DNA of 64,000 bases from Typhlomys cinereus (GCA_023101885.1 JALPQD010000294.1:2531501-2595500), one strand, 5' to 3'; numbered from the stretch's first letter, positions 1-12,910 are shown. Made by a program: numbers and translations. The notes: generated by a model from the sequence alone, not told the origin.

Positions 1-290
1 ATAGCAGTGTTTCTATACCTAAGGGGAACACGGGAAAGGGTTCAGGGAAAGGCCACTGGGTCCTTGTACGTTATCGGAGAGGAGGGCCCAGAGAAAAATC
101 AGACATGCACAAAAAAGGACTCTCTGGGAATTGGGGCGGGAGGCAATGGGGGATGGGGAGGGAGAAGGGTGGGGAGGGGGAGCAGGGGGTACGGGGGGAG
201 GAGGAGGGAGGGAGGGAACTGGTGTACCTAATAAGTTTGTGTGAGCTGAAATAAAAAAAAAAACTTGAAATCTAAAAAAAAAAAAAGTTG
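1..290 (+). mobile_element. L1 LINE 3' UTR end, cut by window edge
   Basis: This is the 3' end of an L1 of the same family as the copies at 16.4, 19.6 and 44.7 kb. It shows the shared block reading CTAAGGGGAACACGGGAAAG, then a G-rich polypurine stretch at about 135-220, then A-rich tails at about 250-285. G-rich tracts before the poly(A) tail are usual in mammalian L1 3' UTRs. The short ORF here (7-231) is only this UTR read in frame. The element starts left of the window, so its full length is unknown. Confidence 0.88.
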
Positions 291-1640
291 CTTCTGTCAG
301 ATATTTTATCCTAGTGATGAGAAAGATAACACAGAAAATAGGTTTCGGGAAGTGCGGTCATTGCTGTGATAAAGTTTTGTGGTTCCTAGGCTTTGCATTG
401 TGGAGAAATGTGGAAGACTTTGGAGTGAAGGCCAAGGAAACTCTAAAATGGTGTAAGCAGAGATTAACTCACCATTCTGATAGATATTGATAGGACCAGA
501 ATGTGAACAGCAAGATAGTAGTCAAAAATTATTAGAGAACCAATAGAATGAATGTATATTTAAAAGGACTTTAATAAATTGACTTATGAAATACAATCTA
601 GATAGTCCAACAATAGGCCACCAGTCACTTGGTCCACAAGGCTTCACGTCTGTGCAGCTCCTCTCTGATTGTAGGTTTGGCGGATTCCTGCAAAGTCACT
701 GACCTTTAATACCCATTGGGAAGCAGAAGAAATTGGGTTCTAATGTCAGTGAAGAGTAACACAATAGTGGTAACCAATGGGAAAGATGAATTCATCAGTG
801 CGGCAAGAGGGAATGTAGAAAAGAGCCAACTTTCTCAGACTTGCAGTTATCTAAGCAGCCACCAGAAGGAGTCATCAACATTTACAGTGCACCTTCCCAT
901 TTTGAAATAACAATACAGGACATCATGTACACATTTAAAGTTGTGAACAAGTAGGGTGTGGACAAAGTATTTGCAATTGTTAGATATTAGTGCCATGAAA
1001 AAAAATCTCATATTTTGTACTAGAAAGATAGCCCAAAAGGGCAAGTTATTCAAAGTTCCAAGATGTAAAAACAAGGTACTTTGAAGCACTTTCATTTCAG
1101 AGAGTACTTAAAAATGTGCCTGAACATTGTAGTTGTGGGGACACTCTGGTCAACTAGAGACACACACTCAGGAGCTAAAGGAAGTAGAGACACATTTAAA
1201 TCTTGTGGATGATTTAGTTTTTACCTTCACAGTATTATACTTCTCTGCATCTCTGCAGGGACCTCCCTGCTACACATTCCTGACCTCTTCGGTCATTTTC
1301 TGGATCCTCTACAAAGTTTCCATAGAGATCCTGACATTCTGCAGCTTTCAGTACTAATACTACAGGGATGATGCCAAATTCTTCCTAAAGACTGGTCTAC
1401 TCTTCAATGCTCATCTCCTCCTTCTTCCTTTGGAAATGTGATTGTTTACTCATGAGATTTTACTTAGGAAATAAACAATTTGGTTTCTAATGCTAATTTA
1501 AGAGTTTTCCTTGAGTGTCAAAGACATTTGACTTTGTAGCATTGTCCAGTGTTAAAATGATTAAAACCATGTGGACTCTTAAAGTTGCAGTGAATGCATT
1601 CTACATCATGATATGACCATGGACCTAAGCAGTCAGGAAT
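291..1640. other. Unassigned non-coding DNA
   Basis: AT-rich sequence with no repeat family or coding pattern that I recognise. The open frames at 716-910, 847-1095 and 1133-1357 are short, overlap on opposite strands and show no domain, so I treat them as chance. Confidence 0.5.
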
Positions 1641-1644
1641 CAAA

Positions 1645-2013
1645 TGTTATCATTTGGATCTAAAAATGTCCTCTGTAAGCTCATATGTCTGAACCTGTGA
1701 TTCCCAGATTCCAAAGCTTTTTATGGAATATTGGAGAGGGAAGAATGACCAGCAAAGGAGAACCCTAGGTTGGGACTTCAAGATTATAGTTTAGTCTGAC
1801 TTCTGAACCAGGCTGCCCACTTTCTCATCCGAGATGGGAGCAAGCAGCCTCACATGCTCCCATGCGGCTTTGGATTGACCTACTTTGCCACCACACATTC
1901 CTTGCATGATAGTCTAATACCTGCTGGAATTGAACTGAAAGAATAAATCCTTCCTCCCTTAAGTTCTTCCTTCCGAACATTCCGTAGCATCAGCAAGAAA
2001 CGTAAGTAATGTA
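1645..2013 (+). mobile_element. MaLR/ORR1-like solo LTR (degenerate)
   Basis: Starts with TGTTATCATTTGGAT, like the TGTCATGGTTTGAAT start of rodent MaLR LTRs. It has an AATAAA signal followed by CCTTCCTCCCTTAAGTT near 1943-1965 and ends in the family's CAGCAAGAAACGTAAGTAAT motif. The order of these landmarks and the length (about 370 bp) fit a MaLR LTR. No internal MaLR sequence flanks it, so it is a solo LTR. Confidence 0.75.
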
Positions 2014-2179
2014 AAGAGCATATGCAGTCTGCGAAGCCAACGATATTTACCTACCTCTGAAAGAAGAAATTTGCCAAGCTGTGACCTATTCTCAGTTTTG
2101 CAGCCAGATAGTTACTTCAGGTAAAACCCATATGGAGTCATGCTTCTACACACATCTCTCAGTGACCACAGAATGTCTC

Positions 2180-2642
2180 ACAGATGCCTTCAAGGATACA
2201 TGATCTGACTTTTCCTTTTTCTTTAACTTTCTGATCTACTCTCTCCCCTTAGCTAGACTGCTTCCTCGCAAATGTCTCTTGCAATTCCTTCATCATGCCA
2301 GGTATATTCTTACCACAGAACCTTTGCATATGCTGTTCTTTCTGCCTGGGGGAGTTCTTTTCTCAGATAATCTTCCTTGGTTACTCCTTCATGTTCTTCA
2401 AAGGTTTGCTCAAGGATTAGATTCTTAAAAGGCTCTCTGTGACCAAGCTAATTAGGGATGCTTGAAAGCCCAGATCCCAGCTTTCCCAGCTTTCTGCACT
2501 GGGCTGAAGATTTCTCTTTGTCACAGTAATCATTGCCTTCTACATATGAAGTGAGTGCTTATCCACACTTCCAACAATAGAAAACAGCAATTATTGTTTT
2601 ACTTAATAAATATTTGTTGAGGGAATGAATGAATAAAATAAT
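2180..2642 (+). mobile_element. L2 LINE 3' end
   Basis: The sequence follows the L2 3' end: a region near 2330-2460 reading CTGCCTGGG, a run resembling TTCAAAGGTTTGCTCAAG, and a final AATAAATATTTGTTGAGGGAATGAATGAAT at about 2605-2632, here given in two parts as AATAAATATTTG and the GAATGAAT tail. It is an ancient pan-mammalian repeat, much diverged and non-functional. Confidence 0.8.
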
Positions 2643-2644
2643 GA

Positions 2645-3100
2645 ATGGAAAATAAATGTAGATATTTACCTTTGCTACTAAGCACTATGATAGATTTTCT
2701 TTTCTTAATGCTTTTATTATTATTTTATTTTTCTAGTTTTACAAGCATATTGAGTACTTTTGCTTCCCTCTCTCTCCCCTTCCCATTTTTCTCCCTTCCC
2801 TTCATAAATCCATTCCACTCCTTCCCGCCTTCCTGCCTGTCCACTTCTATGGACACTAGGGTTCACTCTGACTTTTCAACACTTGTGGGGGTTCAGACCT
2901 CTTGTGACATACCAAGTTGCCTCTCTTTGGGCCACTCCACTGATAGGGGCATTTCCCTTCATTCGTCCAGCTTTAGTCCCCAAGGTTTACACTGTATGTT
3001 CATATCTCTCTTGAGTTTCTCAATAGTCTATTGGGGCATGTTGGTATGTCAGTCATTAAACAAGTCTGGTAAGGACAAGTCTGGCTGAAGTGAGTTCCTA
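2645..3100. other. Pyrimidine-rich sequence, possible old L1 3' UTR
   Basis: T/C-rich on the plus strand from about 2690 to 2850. This resembles the antisense of an old L1 3' UTR, but I could not match specific landmarks. The 147-codon frame at 2645-3088 is low in complexity, made of F, L, S and P, and I do not regard it as a gene. Confidence 0.35.
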
Positions 3101-3967
3101 AATGCAGTGATCCTGCTTTGATTGGAATGTTTTGTCCAATGGTGGACCTTCCCAAAAGAGATTTTATTTTTAAAAAAGAAAAATCACTATATTCTTTTAT
3201 ATCAAAATATATTATTATTTGTATGGTTGAAAAGATTAGCAACAGTACATTGGAATGTCATCAATATTGTATTTAGCAAAAAGAGGTGGAAACACTAACA
3301 GACAGATAGGAAAAGGAGGCCATAGTTTTCCAGTAGACAGGAAAGAGCAGGCCCCACTATGCCAGAAGCTCAGCAGTGTGTCACTCAGCCCTAGATCATC
3401 AGTCCAGAAGTGAACTTTTGATCTTCTGTAGACCAAGCAATCAGTCCTTGGAATAGTAAGTAGTCCATCCTAACACTCTGACAAGGTCTGCACAGCATAG
3501 GTAAACTGTGAAGAACCATGGAACCTTCTGGAAGACATCTTAAAAGGTAGTGCTAGAAGAGAGCAGGTGAGGGTACAGCTGTAGCATACTTGGATATATA
3601 TTTTATGTATATATATTGCATATATAGATAACTATAGATATGGATACAGGTATAGATATACTCAAAGGGCCTAATTGTCTGTAATGTATTTTAGTAAAAA
3701 TTAAGAATGTTTGTAATTATGTTTCTGACACTAGCCAAGAGAGAAAAGCACTTAATCAGGTCACTTCTATTTTCCCTCAAATCAGTGGTATGTTACCAGA
3801 TGTCACCATTATTATATATTCATCAAATCAACTGAAATTTACAGAGCACCTGCTACCACCATCTCCTCCTCATTCCCATTCCATAATCATGATGCGACCT
3901 GAAGATGGCTTGATTCTCTAATGAAGACTGTTATCAGGAAACTGTGCATGAGCTAACTGACACAGCT

Positions 3968-4012
<45 letters not shown>

Positions 4013-5453
4013 ATTGCAATTTCACACCAACAATTCTAATTTAATTGCTAAGACATTATTATTTCTTCAGAGCTCACAGAGTTTTATAACAAGCAGCCAA
4101 GGTTGAGAAAGAGTGGGATGATGCTTATGAGACAAGTTAGATTTCGTTCTCTGACATCAGCTTCTTGAAGAAGCTTCATTCCTTTTGCTCTGCGGCTCCT
4201 TGGAAATAATAGCAGAGACCCTATGGCAGCATTTGAATTAGCAGGAAAGCTTTGCAGAAGGACTAGGCTCTAGACTGACCAGTCCAATTCGTTCATAACC
4301 TCTGGGCCTAGAGCCCAGGCATCACTATTTCTCCAGACATTAGCCCTCAAAAATTTACCACATGATCTGGTTTCTATCCCAATATTTTAGCTTATTTGTA
4401 TTTTTCCAGTTTTCCCAAGCTGTATGGTATTTTGTATGCTTTTCTCTGTTTTTTTTTCTCCCTATTTATTTACTATTCCTTCTCTCATTTCCTCAGTACA
4501 AAGCACAAGTCTAGCACGTGGTGTTATTTAGTGTTAGCTTAATTGTCAGGCTACAGATACTAGACTGAAACTCTCCATTTTACCTGATCACTTTTCTTCA
4601 TGTCATGCTTTACCCAGTTGTATTTTTATACTGTAGCCAATGTGATCTTTTGAAATTCCAAGTGCATTTCATTAGTGACTGTAATGTTTATATAAATCAG
4701 CATGCAGTTAGCTATAATAGTCATTTTATTTCTATGTATGCATAATGACATTGATAATCTATGCAATTCCTAGTGACTGAAAAGCACGCCCACGGTAAAG
4801 AACCTCTCTGAGGAGTAGACTGTGGGCTGACCATAGGAACTTACAGAACTCAGCACCAGGATTCAGAGAGCAACGTCAGATCAGCACTGAGATCTTTGAG
4901 CACAGGTACAGACAAACTAAACACAGATATGCTGAAACTTCAGAGTCAAAATACCACTTGTGGATTTAAGAACTGGGCTTAATTACTTCTGAGAAAGGTC
5001 CTTTCTTCATTTTTCAATGGGCTTATGTTATCACCTCTGTTCTGTCCCTGGTTTCCTTTCTTCCATAATTATTTTTCCTCCATTTGCTTTTTCTGATAAC
5101 AGTGTGCTCATTCAGATATCCGTCAAAAGGCTGCATTTCAGTCTATTAATTTCTTTGCTGAGTGGTAGAGCTTGAATTCCATCTGCTAGCATTATTAAAA
5201 TCTAAATGGCAAAATAAAAAAGTAATCCTCTATATTATGTGGCGATTCATGCAAATGGCCTGGCCCCGCGAATGACTGTCTGGTGGCAATAGATTGTAAA
5301 TGGCAGATCTGGAAGACACAGACCTGTGAAAAGAATCACAGATTGGGTGTACTGGGGAGAGCCATGCGGATCAGTAGTCATGATGTGTAGTATGGGCTCC
5401 AAGCATGCCAGGAAATGCTACAACCATTCCTATGACCCAGGCTGAATTATTTA
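3101..5453. other. Unassigned non-coding DNA with simple repeats
   Basis: No gene seen. Holds an AT-rich TATA/GATA patch at about 3592-3661 and a (CA)n microsatellite at about 3974-4012. The rest is AT-rich and unassigned. Confidence 0.5.
3974..4012. repeat. (CA)n microsatellite
   Basis: About 19 uninterrupted CA units, not obviously attached to a SINE tail. Confidence 0.95.
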
Positions 5454-5468
5454 AAAATGTCACTTCTG

Positions 5469-5699
5469 GGCTGGAGAGATGACTCAGGGATTAAATCTTT
5501 GCCTCGCAAGCAGAAGGTTCTGAACTCCGATCCCAGGTCCCACAGAAAATTTTGCCAGGTAGAAATGATGGCAGCATACATTTCCAATCCTGGTGGGCAG
5601 AGCCTGGGAAACCCCAGAAAAGCAAGAAGGAGATAAAAGCAATCCAGGATGATTCCTGAAGTCTCCCTTGGTCCTTCACAGGAACACATGTGCCTTCGG

Positions 5700-5747
<48 letters not shown>

Positions 5748-5772
5748 TGAATGAATAAATAAAATAAAGTGC
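5469..5772 (+). mobile_element. tRNA-derived SINE (type A) with target-site duplication
   Basis: Clear copy of the commonest SINE in the window. The head GGCTGGAGAGATGACTCAGG matches the pol III A-box region of B2/B3-type SINEs, and a B-box-like stretch lies near 5517-5532. The body carries the shared block AGCCTGGGAAACCCCAGA. The tail is a (CA)n run at 5701-5743 followed by an AAAT-rich end. A perfect 15-bp target-site duplication, AAAATGTCACTTCTG, flanks it at 5454-5468 and 5773-5787. A perfect duplication implies a fairly recent insertion. The ORFs on its antisense strand (CV repeats) are artefacts of the CA tract. Confidence 0.93.
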
Positions 5773-5787
5773 AAAATGTCACTTCTG

Positions 5788-6890
5788 CCACATTCCCTTA
5801 ATCAAGTATGAGCCCCAGTACCAGCCATAACATACAGGAAGGGGTCGCAATAGGACTCATATTAGTATAAAATATGACTCATGATCAGCAACTACACTGC
5901 TGGGATTTTGCAATATGTCTGTGTAATATGGCTGTAGTTATCAAAATCTTGGTACAAACAATGGAACATGGATTAAGAATAAATCAAACTGATGGCACCA
6001 TTCAAAGATAACCATAAAAATACTCTGAAATAAGGACCAAGTTCCCACAAGACTCCCGCTGAGTCGCCAAACATGATAGGTCATTGGGAAGATAAACTTG
6101 AAGACAAATAATGTGCTCACTATCATAGCTTTCCTGTGAGCACCTAGTCTGAAACTATTCTAAGACTTTCCTGATGAAACCCACAAGGTAATTCATCTTG
6201 GACCCTACGAGGGAATGCTAACCAACAAGCTTTAGGCCCTAGCTAGAAGACGCAGACTGTTCTATTAACTTTAACTGTATATTAAGAAGCACGGTAGAAA
6301 CCAGAATCCCAACAGATGAAGATCTACTATTATTCAGAAAGGCTTAAGACCACATGCACAAACCTCTCATCTCAGTCCAGTGGCTGGGATCTCTGAAGAG
6401 AAGTGCCATCTTGACATGCCAGGCTGGGGCAAGTCAGAAGAAATGTGTGCTCGGAGTGACACAAATGCTAAGCTCCATTGTGTTCTCTCTACCTGAAGGG
6501 TGATTAACCGAGGATACCTGGTGTGGGGAAGATCTGAAGGAGTCTGGCTGTCAGCTCAAGCACTCTGTATGTGGCAGAGGATTCTTCAGGATAGAGCACA
6601 GTGATGGCTTCGTAATTTGGGCTACTCAAAAGGCAACAAAAAAGAAAGGAGCAACTAATTTTGTAAAATCAGAAGCTCAAGCATATAGAGGCAATGCTAG
6701 CTCAAGCCAGAGGTGTTCTTGAAATAAAAAGATGGGAATATAATGCCAGAAAAATTTTTCTCCCAAAGAAATCTTATTGTTGACATCCAATCAAGCCCAA
6801 GTGGTTCATGAAGTAGCCCAGGAGGAGAAATGTTTAAGAAAGTCAGAAAACCCTGGCATCATTGCAGCACGTGACAGCCTATGGCAGCCT
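5788..6890. other. Unassigned non-coding DNA
   Basis: No gene or repeat recognised. Only a short chance frame (5941-6126, minus). Confidence 0.5.
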
Positions 6891-6892
6891 TA

Positions 6893-7240
6893 GCTAACTG
6901 CTTTAGAGGTGGGCCTGTGGGCACACCTATGAGGAATTATGTAATTAAGGCAGGCCACTGGCAAGTCTGTAGGAGATCATCTTAATTTCAGGACTGATGT
7001 GGGAAAACTCAGCCCGTAGTAAGTGGAACTATTTACTGGGTGAATAAAATGGAGCTTGTTAGCAGCTCTTGCAAGCTGACAAGCTAGAAAGCAGTGCTGT
7101 GGACATTGTATGGCGGTTCCCTTGGCTTCTGCTGGGAACTCTCTTGCCACCATGTTCAACTATAATCTGTAATTATGATCAGAAATAAAATCCCTTGTTC
7201 CCCTAAATTGTTTCATTATGTATGTATTGCAGCAACAGAA
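6893..7240 (-). mobile_element. Medium-reiterated rodent repeat, minus copy
   Basis: Member of a family also present at 13788-14199, 14985-15400 and 26360-26675, and more distantly at 42545-42870. Read on the plus strand it has GGCCTGTGGGCACACCTATGA, then GGAGATCATCTTAATT, a CTTGCCACCATGTTCAACT region and AATAAAATCCCTTGTTCCCC near 7185-7205. The family is common in rodent genomes. I am not sure whether it is a hAT-type non-autonomous transposon or an LTR-like element, and give no family name. Confidence 0.65.
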
Positions 7241-8225
7241 CATGAAGCTGATTTGGTCTGGCTGTCAACTTGTAGAAGAAGTGATCTCATTGTGCGTGTT
7301 ATCCCATTTCATGTCATTCCTGTATGAGGTCATATATTGTGTTTTGAAATGTGACAAGACTTGATTGCATGAGCAGGATTCTCACACACTGTCCCTCCCT
7401 TTTTGGCAGGGAGTGTAGCAGCCCCGTGTGGTGATGACCTGATTTCTGCATCAAGCAGCAGGGGCCTGCATTCGAACCTTGTCTGCTACTGCAGACATCA
7501 TAAGTCTTGCCTACTTGGATACTCAAGAGATGGTGACATGGACTTGCCACCTGAGGGAATGGTGGAAGAGTGGGGCTTCCACATGGAAAGGCTTTCCGTA
7601 GGAGGAAACTCTGTGTTCACAACAGAGCGATTTTCTTGGTATAGTCCTGGACTGCACAGCCAGGAGAGGACAGTTGAGTGAAGCCAAAGACAGAAAGGGC
7701 AATGATCCTCTTCGTTAAATTCAAGATCTTTGGAGGAGTGATAAGTTTGGAGACTCCTAGAGAACATGCTATCAATCATGCTCCAGTTATTCTATTAGAA
7801 GTGGGCAATCTGTACTTTTGCCCACATATTACAAATACATTTCACAGATAAAGTTGATCCAGGAGAAAATTGAATTAAGAGAAACCAAGAAATTAGACGA
7901 AGAAATTGTTTCTGAAATTTACTATAGAAATTATTTTTCGTTTTTTTTTTTGCTTGCATATGTGTTTGTATGGTATCCATGCATGTGTGTACGCATGTTC
8001 ACACTGGGTTCTGTGATCTACCAGGAGCACACATGGAAAGATCTTGGTGTCCATCAGAGTTTCTTCATTTGAAAACAGATATGATGTCTAATGACCTCAC
8101 AGACTTAAGTCCCATACACTGGAATACAAAATTCTGGTTATTTGTTTTACAGTTGAGAAATCATATGAGGTGCTCAGCAGATATAAGAACAGAGACATAA
8201 CTTCAACACAGACTTGTGTTCCTCA
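7241..8225. other. Unassigned non-coding DNA
   Basis: Several overlapping short frames on both strands (7314-7779), with no recognisable domain. The TG-rich stretch at about 7950-8010 may be an old SINE tail. Confidence 0.45.
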
Positions 8226-8228
8226 AAG

Positions 8229-8377
8229 TTCAGTGGGTAAAGTGCTCACAAACCTGTGAACCTGCATTCATTTCTTGAAAGTCTATCATTTCCTGAAAGC
8301 CTATATGGTAGAAGGAGAAAGCTGACTTCTAGGAGTTGTCCTGTGACCTACACCCATGAACCATAACAAGCATGTGT

Positions 8378-8425
<48 letters not shown>

Positions 8426-8510
8426 CTATCTACTATCTATCTATCTACCTCTCTATCTATCTGTATCTTCTTCTGTTTTTCTCTCTTCTCTCTCATTCTT
8501 AAATAAATGA
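8229..8510 (+). mobile_element. tRNA-derived SINE (type B/B3-like) with (TATC)n tail
   Basis: 5'-truncated SINE. TCAGTGGGTAAAGTGCTCAC is the A-box head, followed by a degraded B-box region, then GAAGGAGAAAGCTGACTTCT and a TCCTGTGACCTAC block typical of B3-like SINEs. The tail is the tetranucleotide tract at 8379-8464 and ends AATAAATGAGTAAAT. Confidence 0.75.
8379..8464. repeat. (TATC)n microsatellite
   Basis: About 21 TATC-type units with interruptions at about 8424-8450 (ACTATC, ACCTCTC). The interruptions should lower its mutation rate compared with a pure tract. Confidence 0.95.
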
Positions 8511-10105
8511 GTAAATTATTAGAAAAAAGGTATATGCTTTTACTGGCTCAGTCTGCTTGGTGAGAAGGTAATCAATCCCGAGGTCGTAGCTTACCCAGAG
8601 TATATATAAGCAGTTGCTGTTAAAAGGTAGGGTGTCGTGGAAGACGACTGAGTTACAACCGCCCTCCTTAAAAAGAATAAATCTGGTCTTGTGGAATATG
8701 TTAGGGCTTGAAGAAGCAGATTTGGTATCTTAAGAAGTGATTGGTATAACAGAGCAAGTCTGACTCTTTTCTGGTCTCTTGTTTCTCCTCTTACCACACG
8801 ACCTTTTCCCATGCACTGCTTGCTGCTCTCACACATGCTCTCACCAAGTGAGGTCACTCTGCTATGCTGTCACACAGCACAACTCCTTTCCCAGATAAGG
8901 TCCTATGATATTGCCTCTAGAACTTTGAGTTAAAGGATAACACTTCTTTACAAAGTATATTGTCTCAGATTTTTTTTTACAGCAACATAAGACAAATAAG
9001 ACACTATGCCAGGAATATATGCAAAATTAATACCTGATAGCAGCATGTGAAAAGTATGAACAAATTGAAGACAGAATAGTAGTCTGACAGTTGTCATAGT
9101 AATATAATGGTGATCAGTGGCCCAAACCCAACACACCACAAGGTGAAAGGATAGGAGGAAGGCTTGTCTTTTCATTTAGATGCTAATTCCTACCATAATT
9201 TGTTACCAAATTTAGGTTAAGAAGGCAAAGGGTTAGCATGTTAAATTGTTCTGGGCCTTAGTGAAGCAAACAGGAAACCTAGAAAAGATCTGCCCTAAGA
9301 AAAAGCCATAACAAGTTTGCCCCAGATAATGATGAGGTTCTGTCTCCATGACTGTTAAAGAGTCTCAGAAACAGGAAGTAAAAGAAGAAAGAGACTTGTC
9401 TTACACCTGGCAACTGCCTAAATATATACATATTCTTCATACCTGGTCCCTTAATGAGGACTTAAAATGCATTCTCACATCGCTTCCAGAGTCTGTCCCT
9501 AAATCCTACACAGATTGTTTCCATTCTCTCGTGCAATTGGACGAGATTTCCAGTGCAGACTGGAGCCTGGCTAGCAGCCCTCCATGCAACCTGTCCCATT
9601 TTCTCACTTTAAAAAAAGTGAGAAAAATGAAAACTCTCATTACTATGGAAAATCGCAGTGACAGACAATCAGATGTCAGAATCAGAGAGGAGCGGGTACT
9701 AATTATGTAGCAGATGGAGACGCATTACGAAATTGTATGGGGCCCTGGAGCCCTCTAGGCCACACCTAGATTCCATTAGCAAATCACACCAGCCAGACAA
9801 AGGAAAAGACAGATCTGGAATCTGGGCTGAAATCTGACCCAGCAGACAGGAGGATGCTAAGCCTTAGATATCGCTGAGCTCTGAAGCAAGCAGAGATGGA
9901 TGCTACCCCATTCTCTACTTTCAGAAAATACAAGCCTCAAGGAGGAAACAGGCAGGAGATAAGAGGTGATTCAGGGTCCTTAGGGTGCTTATTCCCATGA
10001 ATAAATAGGTAAATATGCAAGCACAGAGAAGTTCTGCTAAATGTTGGGTGTGAGGTGTAATATGGTATGCCATGTATACGTGATGTATATGTTTATATGG
10101 TGTGA

Positions 10106-10152
<47 letters not shown>

Positions 10153-10645
10153 GTGTGTGCACGTGTCTGCATACCTAACTAGGGTAATTCAAAGTCATAA
10201 AGTATTGGGCAATTGAAAGTGAGAAGACTTCCCTTAGATAAAAACCGTCATAGATTTATAAGTGTACCAGTATTGTATACGTCAAGCTGCACACATCAGG
10301 AATGAAAACAATATATTTGCCATCTCTGCTACTGACCATCAAACCACTAAAGTGCTATTACTTTTGAGGAGAAGGGACTAGGGATATGGAGCCAGGTCCA
10401 ATTGCTTGCATAGCAGATACTTTACTGATTGAACTATTTCTTTACCTGCCCCCAATGTTCTAGGTAGAAAGATATGGCTATTTATAATATTCACACTGAG
10501 TTCAGATTTCTTTGCAAAATCCAAGATCAGAATATTGTGGAATAGCACCTATTGCTTTAAAAGGAAAGGTTGCTACCATATTATCTTTCATGTTTGAAAG
10601 TGGCCAAATGGAATACTCTGATAGCAGTGCTTTGAAAACCATGGC
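8511..10645. other. Unassigned non-coding DNA
   Basis: No gene. Contains a pure (TG)n tract at 10107-10149. The 120-codon frame at 9348-9710 has no recognised domain and no supporting splice or promoter context. Confidence 0.45.
10107..10149. repeat. (TG)n microsatellite
   Basis: About 21 TG units, flanked by imperfect TG/TA-rich sequence on both sides. Confidence 0.95.
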
Positions 10646-10648
10646 ATG

Positions 10649-10905
10649 GGCTGGTGAGTTGCTCAGTGATTAAAGTGCTAGTCTGAGAAACAACAGAAAC
10701 CAGATTCAGATCTTCAGACTCAATATAAGATGCCAGAGGCAGGTTTGGCTGCCCACCTGTAATTCTAGTCTCTGAAAGTTGGGAGTTCTCAGAGCGAGCT
10801 TACTAGGATAGACTAGTACTGATGGTATACTATGGGTTTGATTAGAGATTCAGGCTCCAAACAGTAAAATGGAAGAGACATCAAGGATGACTCTCCATAT
10901 CTTAT
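10649..10905 (+). mobile_element. tRNA-derived SINE (type B), diverged
   Basis: Head GGCTGGTGAGTTGCTCAGTG. The middle has CCACCTGTAATTCTAGTC and the end has GGTTTGATTAGAGATTCAGG. These blocks are shared with copies at 29.1 and 53.6 kb and define the longer type B SINE in this window. Confidence 0.75.
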
Positions 10906-11090
10906 CACCTTCAAGGAAAAGGATCTGAGTTTGGATTCCCTGATTCCCGTGTAAAAATGGCAGATATGTCAACAGTCTGTAATTCTAGCCCTAGAAAGCA
11001 GAACCTGGGAAACCCTCGAACAAGGCAATAAGTAGGTAGAGCAACGCAGGATAACTCCTGGTCCTTAAAATTATCAAAATTTGGTTATGT
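10906..11090 (+). mobile_element. SINE (type A) fragment
   Basis: Begins inside the SINE (AAAAGGATCTGAGTTTGGAT is the B-box region) and carries GAACCTGGGAAACCCTCGA and GCAACGCAGGATAACTCCTG, matching type A. The head is missing. Confidence 0.65.
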
Positions 11091-12910
11091 GTGAATGATT
11101 GGCATGTGTGTTCCATTATACAGTGAAAATAAATATTAAATATTATGTTAAAAAGAGCATATATAAATATGTATATACTTAATTTCGTTAGTAGAAAAAT
11201 TTCTGGAGGAATTATTTAATGATGGGCATAATGATGGCTAAACAACAATATAATTTGCAATGATATTTACCAAGTAAAAAAAGAATTGAATTAAGAACTA
11301 AACCATGGTTAAATAGATAGTATTGAACTTGGTTTTAGTTCCAACAGGATAATTCAAAGAAAGAGAACAGAAAACAGAGACAATCACAAGAGAAATCAGA
11401 CTGCCCTTTATTGGGATAAGGCATCAAGAGACACTGCTCTTCTGCATGCAAAAAGAGCTGTGTATGGAATTCAGGGATGGGCAAGTCTTTCATAGGACTC
11501 TGAGGAAGTATGGGGGGGGTGAGGGACATGCCTAGTGCTTAGACAACATTTGGGGGTAATTGAATTTGTGGACCAAGGGTTCTGCGATGAACACCTAATT
11601 TAGAGATTTTTATCTGTAAACAGAAGCTGCAGATCAGGAAGTGGACAGGGGGCTACAGGTCTCGAAGGGAAATACTGTTTTCTGTTGGGGATGGGAAAAG
11701 ATGTCTGTGCCATCCAGGGACCATCAGTAACCATTTCAGATAATAAAACCAATCTTGGTCCACAGTGAAATGTAATATAGAGCAATATAGACAAAATCAT
11801 GTGCAGGGTAATAAGTTGTTATGACAATGTCACATAAAAGAAGTTAAACCTCAATAGAATAGTTTCATTCTTCTTTGGAAAAGCATATACATATGCAGCA
11901 AAGAGAAAACCAAGTCAAGAAACCGCAGGAGTTAAATACTGAAAGTTACGGTGGCTGGATGAAAAGATTTGCATGCTTGTTATTTCTGTTTCATGCCACT
12001 TTGTTTTGGACTGACTAGGATTTTCTAGTTTTTTTTTAATTCAAGTTACATGTAAATGATTTTATCAAGGGTTGGACAGATACAGATTTTGAAGGTAGAG
12101 ACAGGCTTGTAGCAAATGGGCAGCGGCAGAGGAAGGTAGCTGGTGTGAATCAGATGCAATGCTGGAAAGCAATGGCAGCAATGTGTGTGAGCAGACATGA
12201 GCATAGGGAAGCTGCTCTGACACAGGAGTGGTGGATGGTGAGTAGATCAGAGGGTCACACTGAAATTCGCCAGCATCAGTGCAAGAGGAAATGCTTCAAA
12301 CACTAGAGCCGCCTGCAAGGAATGGCGAGTCCTAGAAGAAATCCTCCTATGGATGTTAAAGGATAAATAAGAGTCAACGGCTCGGAGGCCAGGAAGCCTA
12401 TTCCCCAAGGAGACTATGCCAGGTCATTCAGTTTCTCTCACTGTTGCCTTTCTGGGACAAACACACTCTCCAAGTTTCAATTAACAATTTCAAAGAGAGA
12501 CAAAGCACTGGCCGCTCTGGAGAACCTGTGAGTCCATTAAGTCAGAGTGTGTTCACCCGTCCAGGCTGTAAGCAATTCCAGACGCTGCTGCCCAAGGCCA
12601 AAGGGCCTTGCTAAAAAGAGCTATAGTGCAGAGACTCCTTCCTTTCCTCCTGAAGGCAGGGCTCCTGGGAATCAAGGGTCAGCCGAGCACAGCTTAGGAA
12701 AATTTCATTTGCCCTCAGTGACTTAAACAGAGTGATGTCCCGTGGCCCGAAAATAATCAGCATGGCCTCCTTGGAGACAGTCTATCTTGTCCCTGGGGAC
12801 CTGCTGCCTGGTACTCCTGCCAGAACAAAAGGACTCATCATGCTGTTGGGTTCTCCCCAAGGATGCCAAGAGCCTGAGGATTTGGAGAGCACATACTGCT
12901 GTGTGCAAGG

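Noticed and set aside
7..231. Glycine-rich frame as a protein
   Set aside because: It is the G-rich L1 3' UTR read in frame, seen again at 16425-16679 and antisense at 44703-45023.
2645..3088. 147-codon frame as a membrane protein
   Set aside because: The hydrophobic start comes from a T/C-rich tract; the remainder has no family resemblance.
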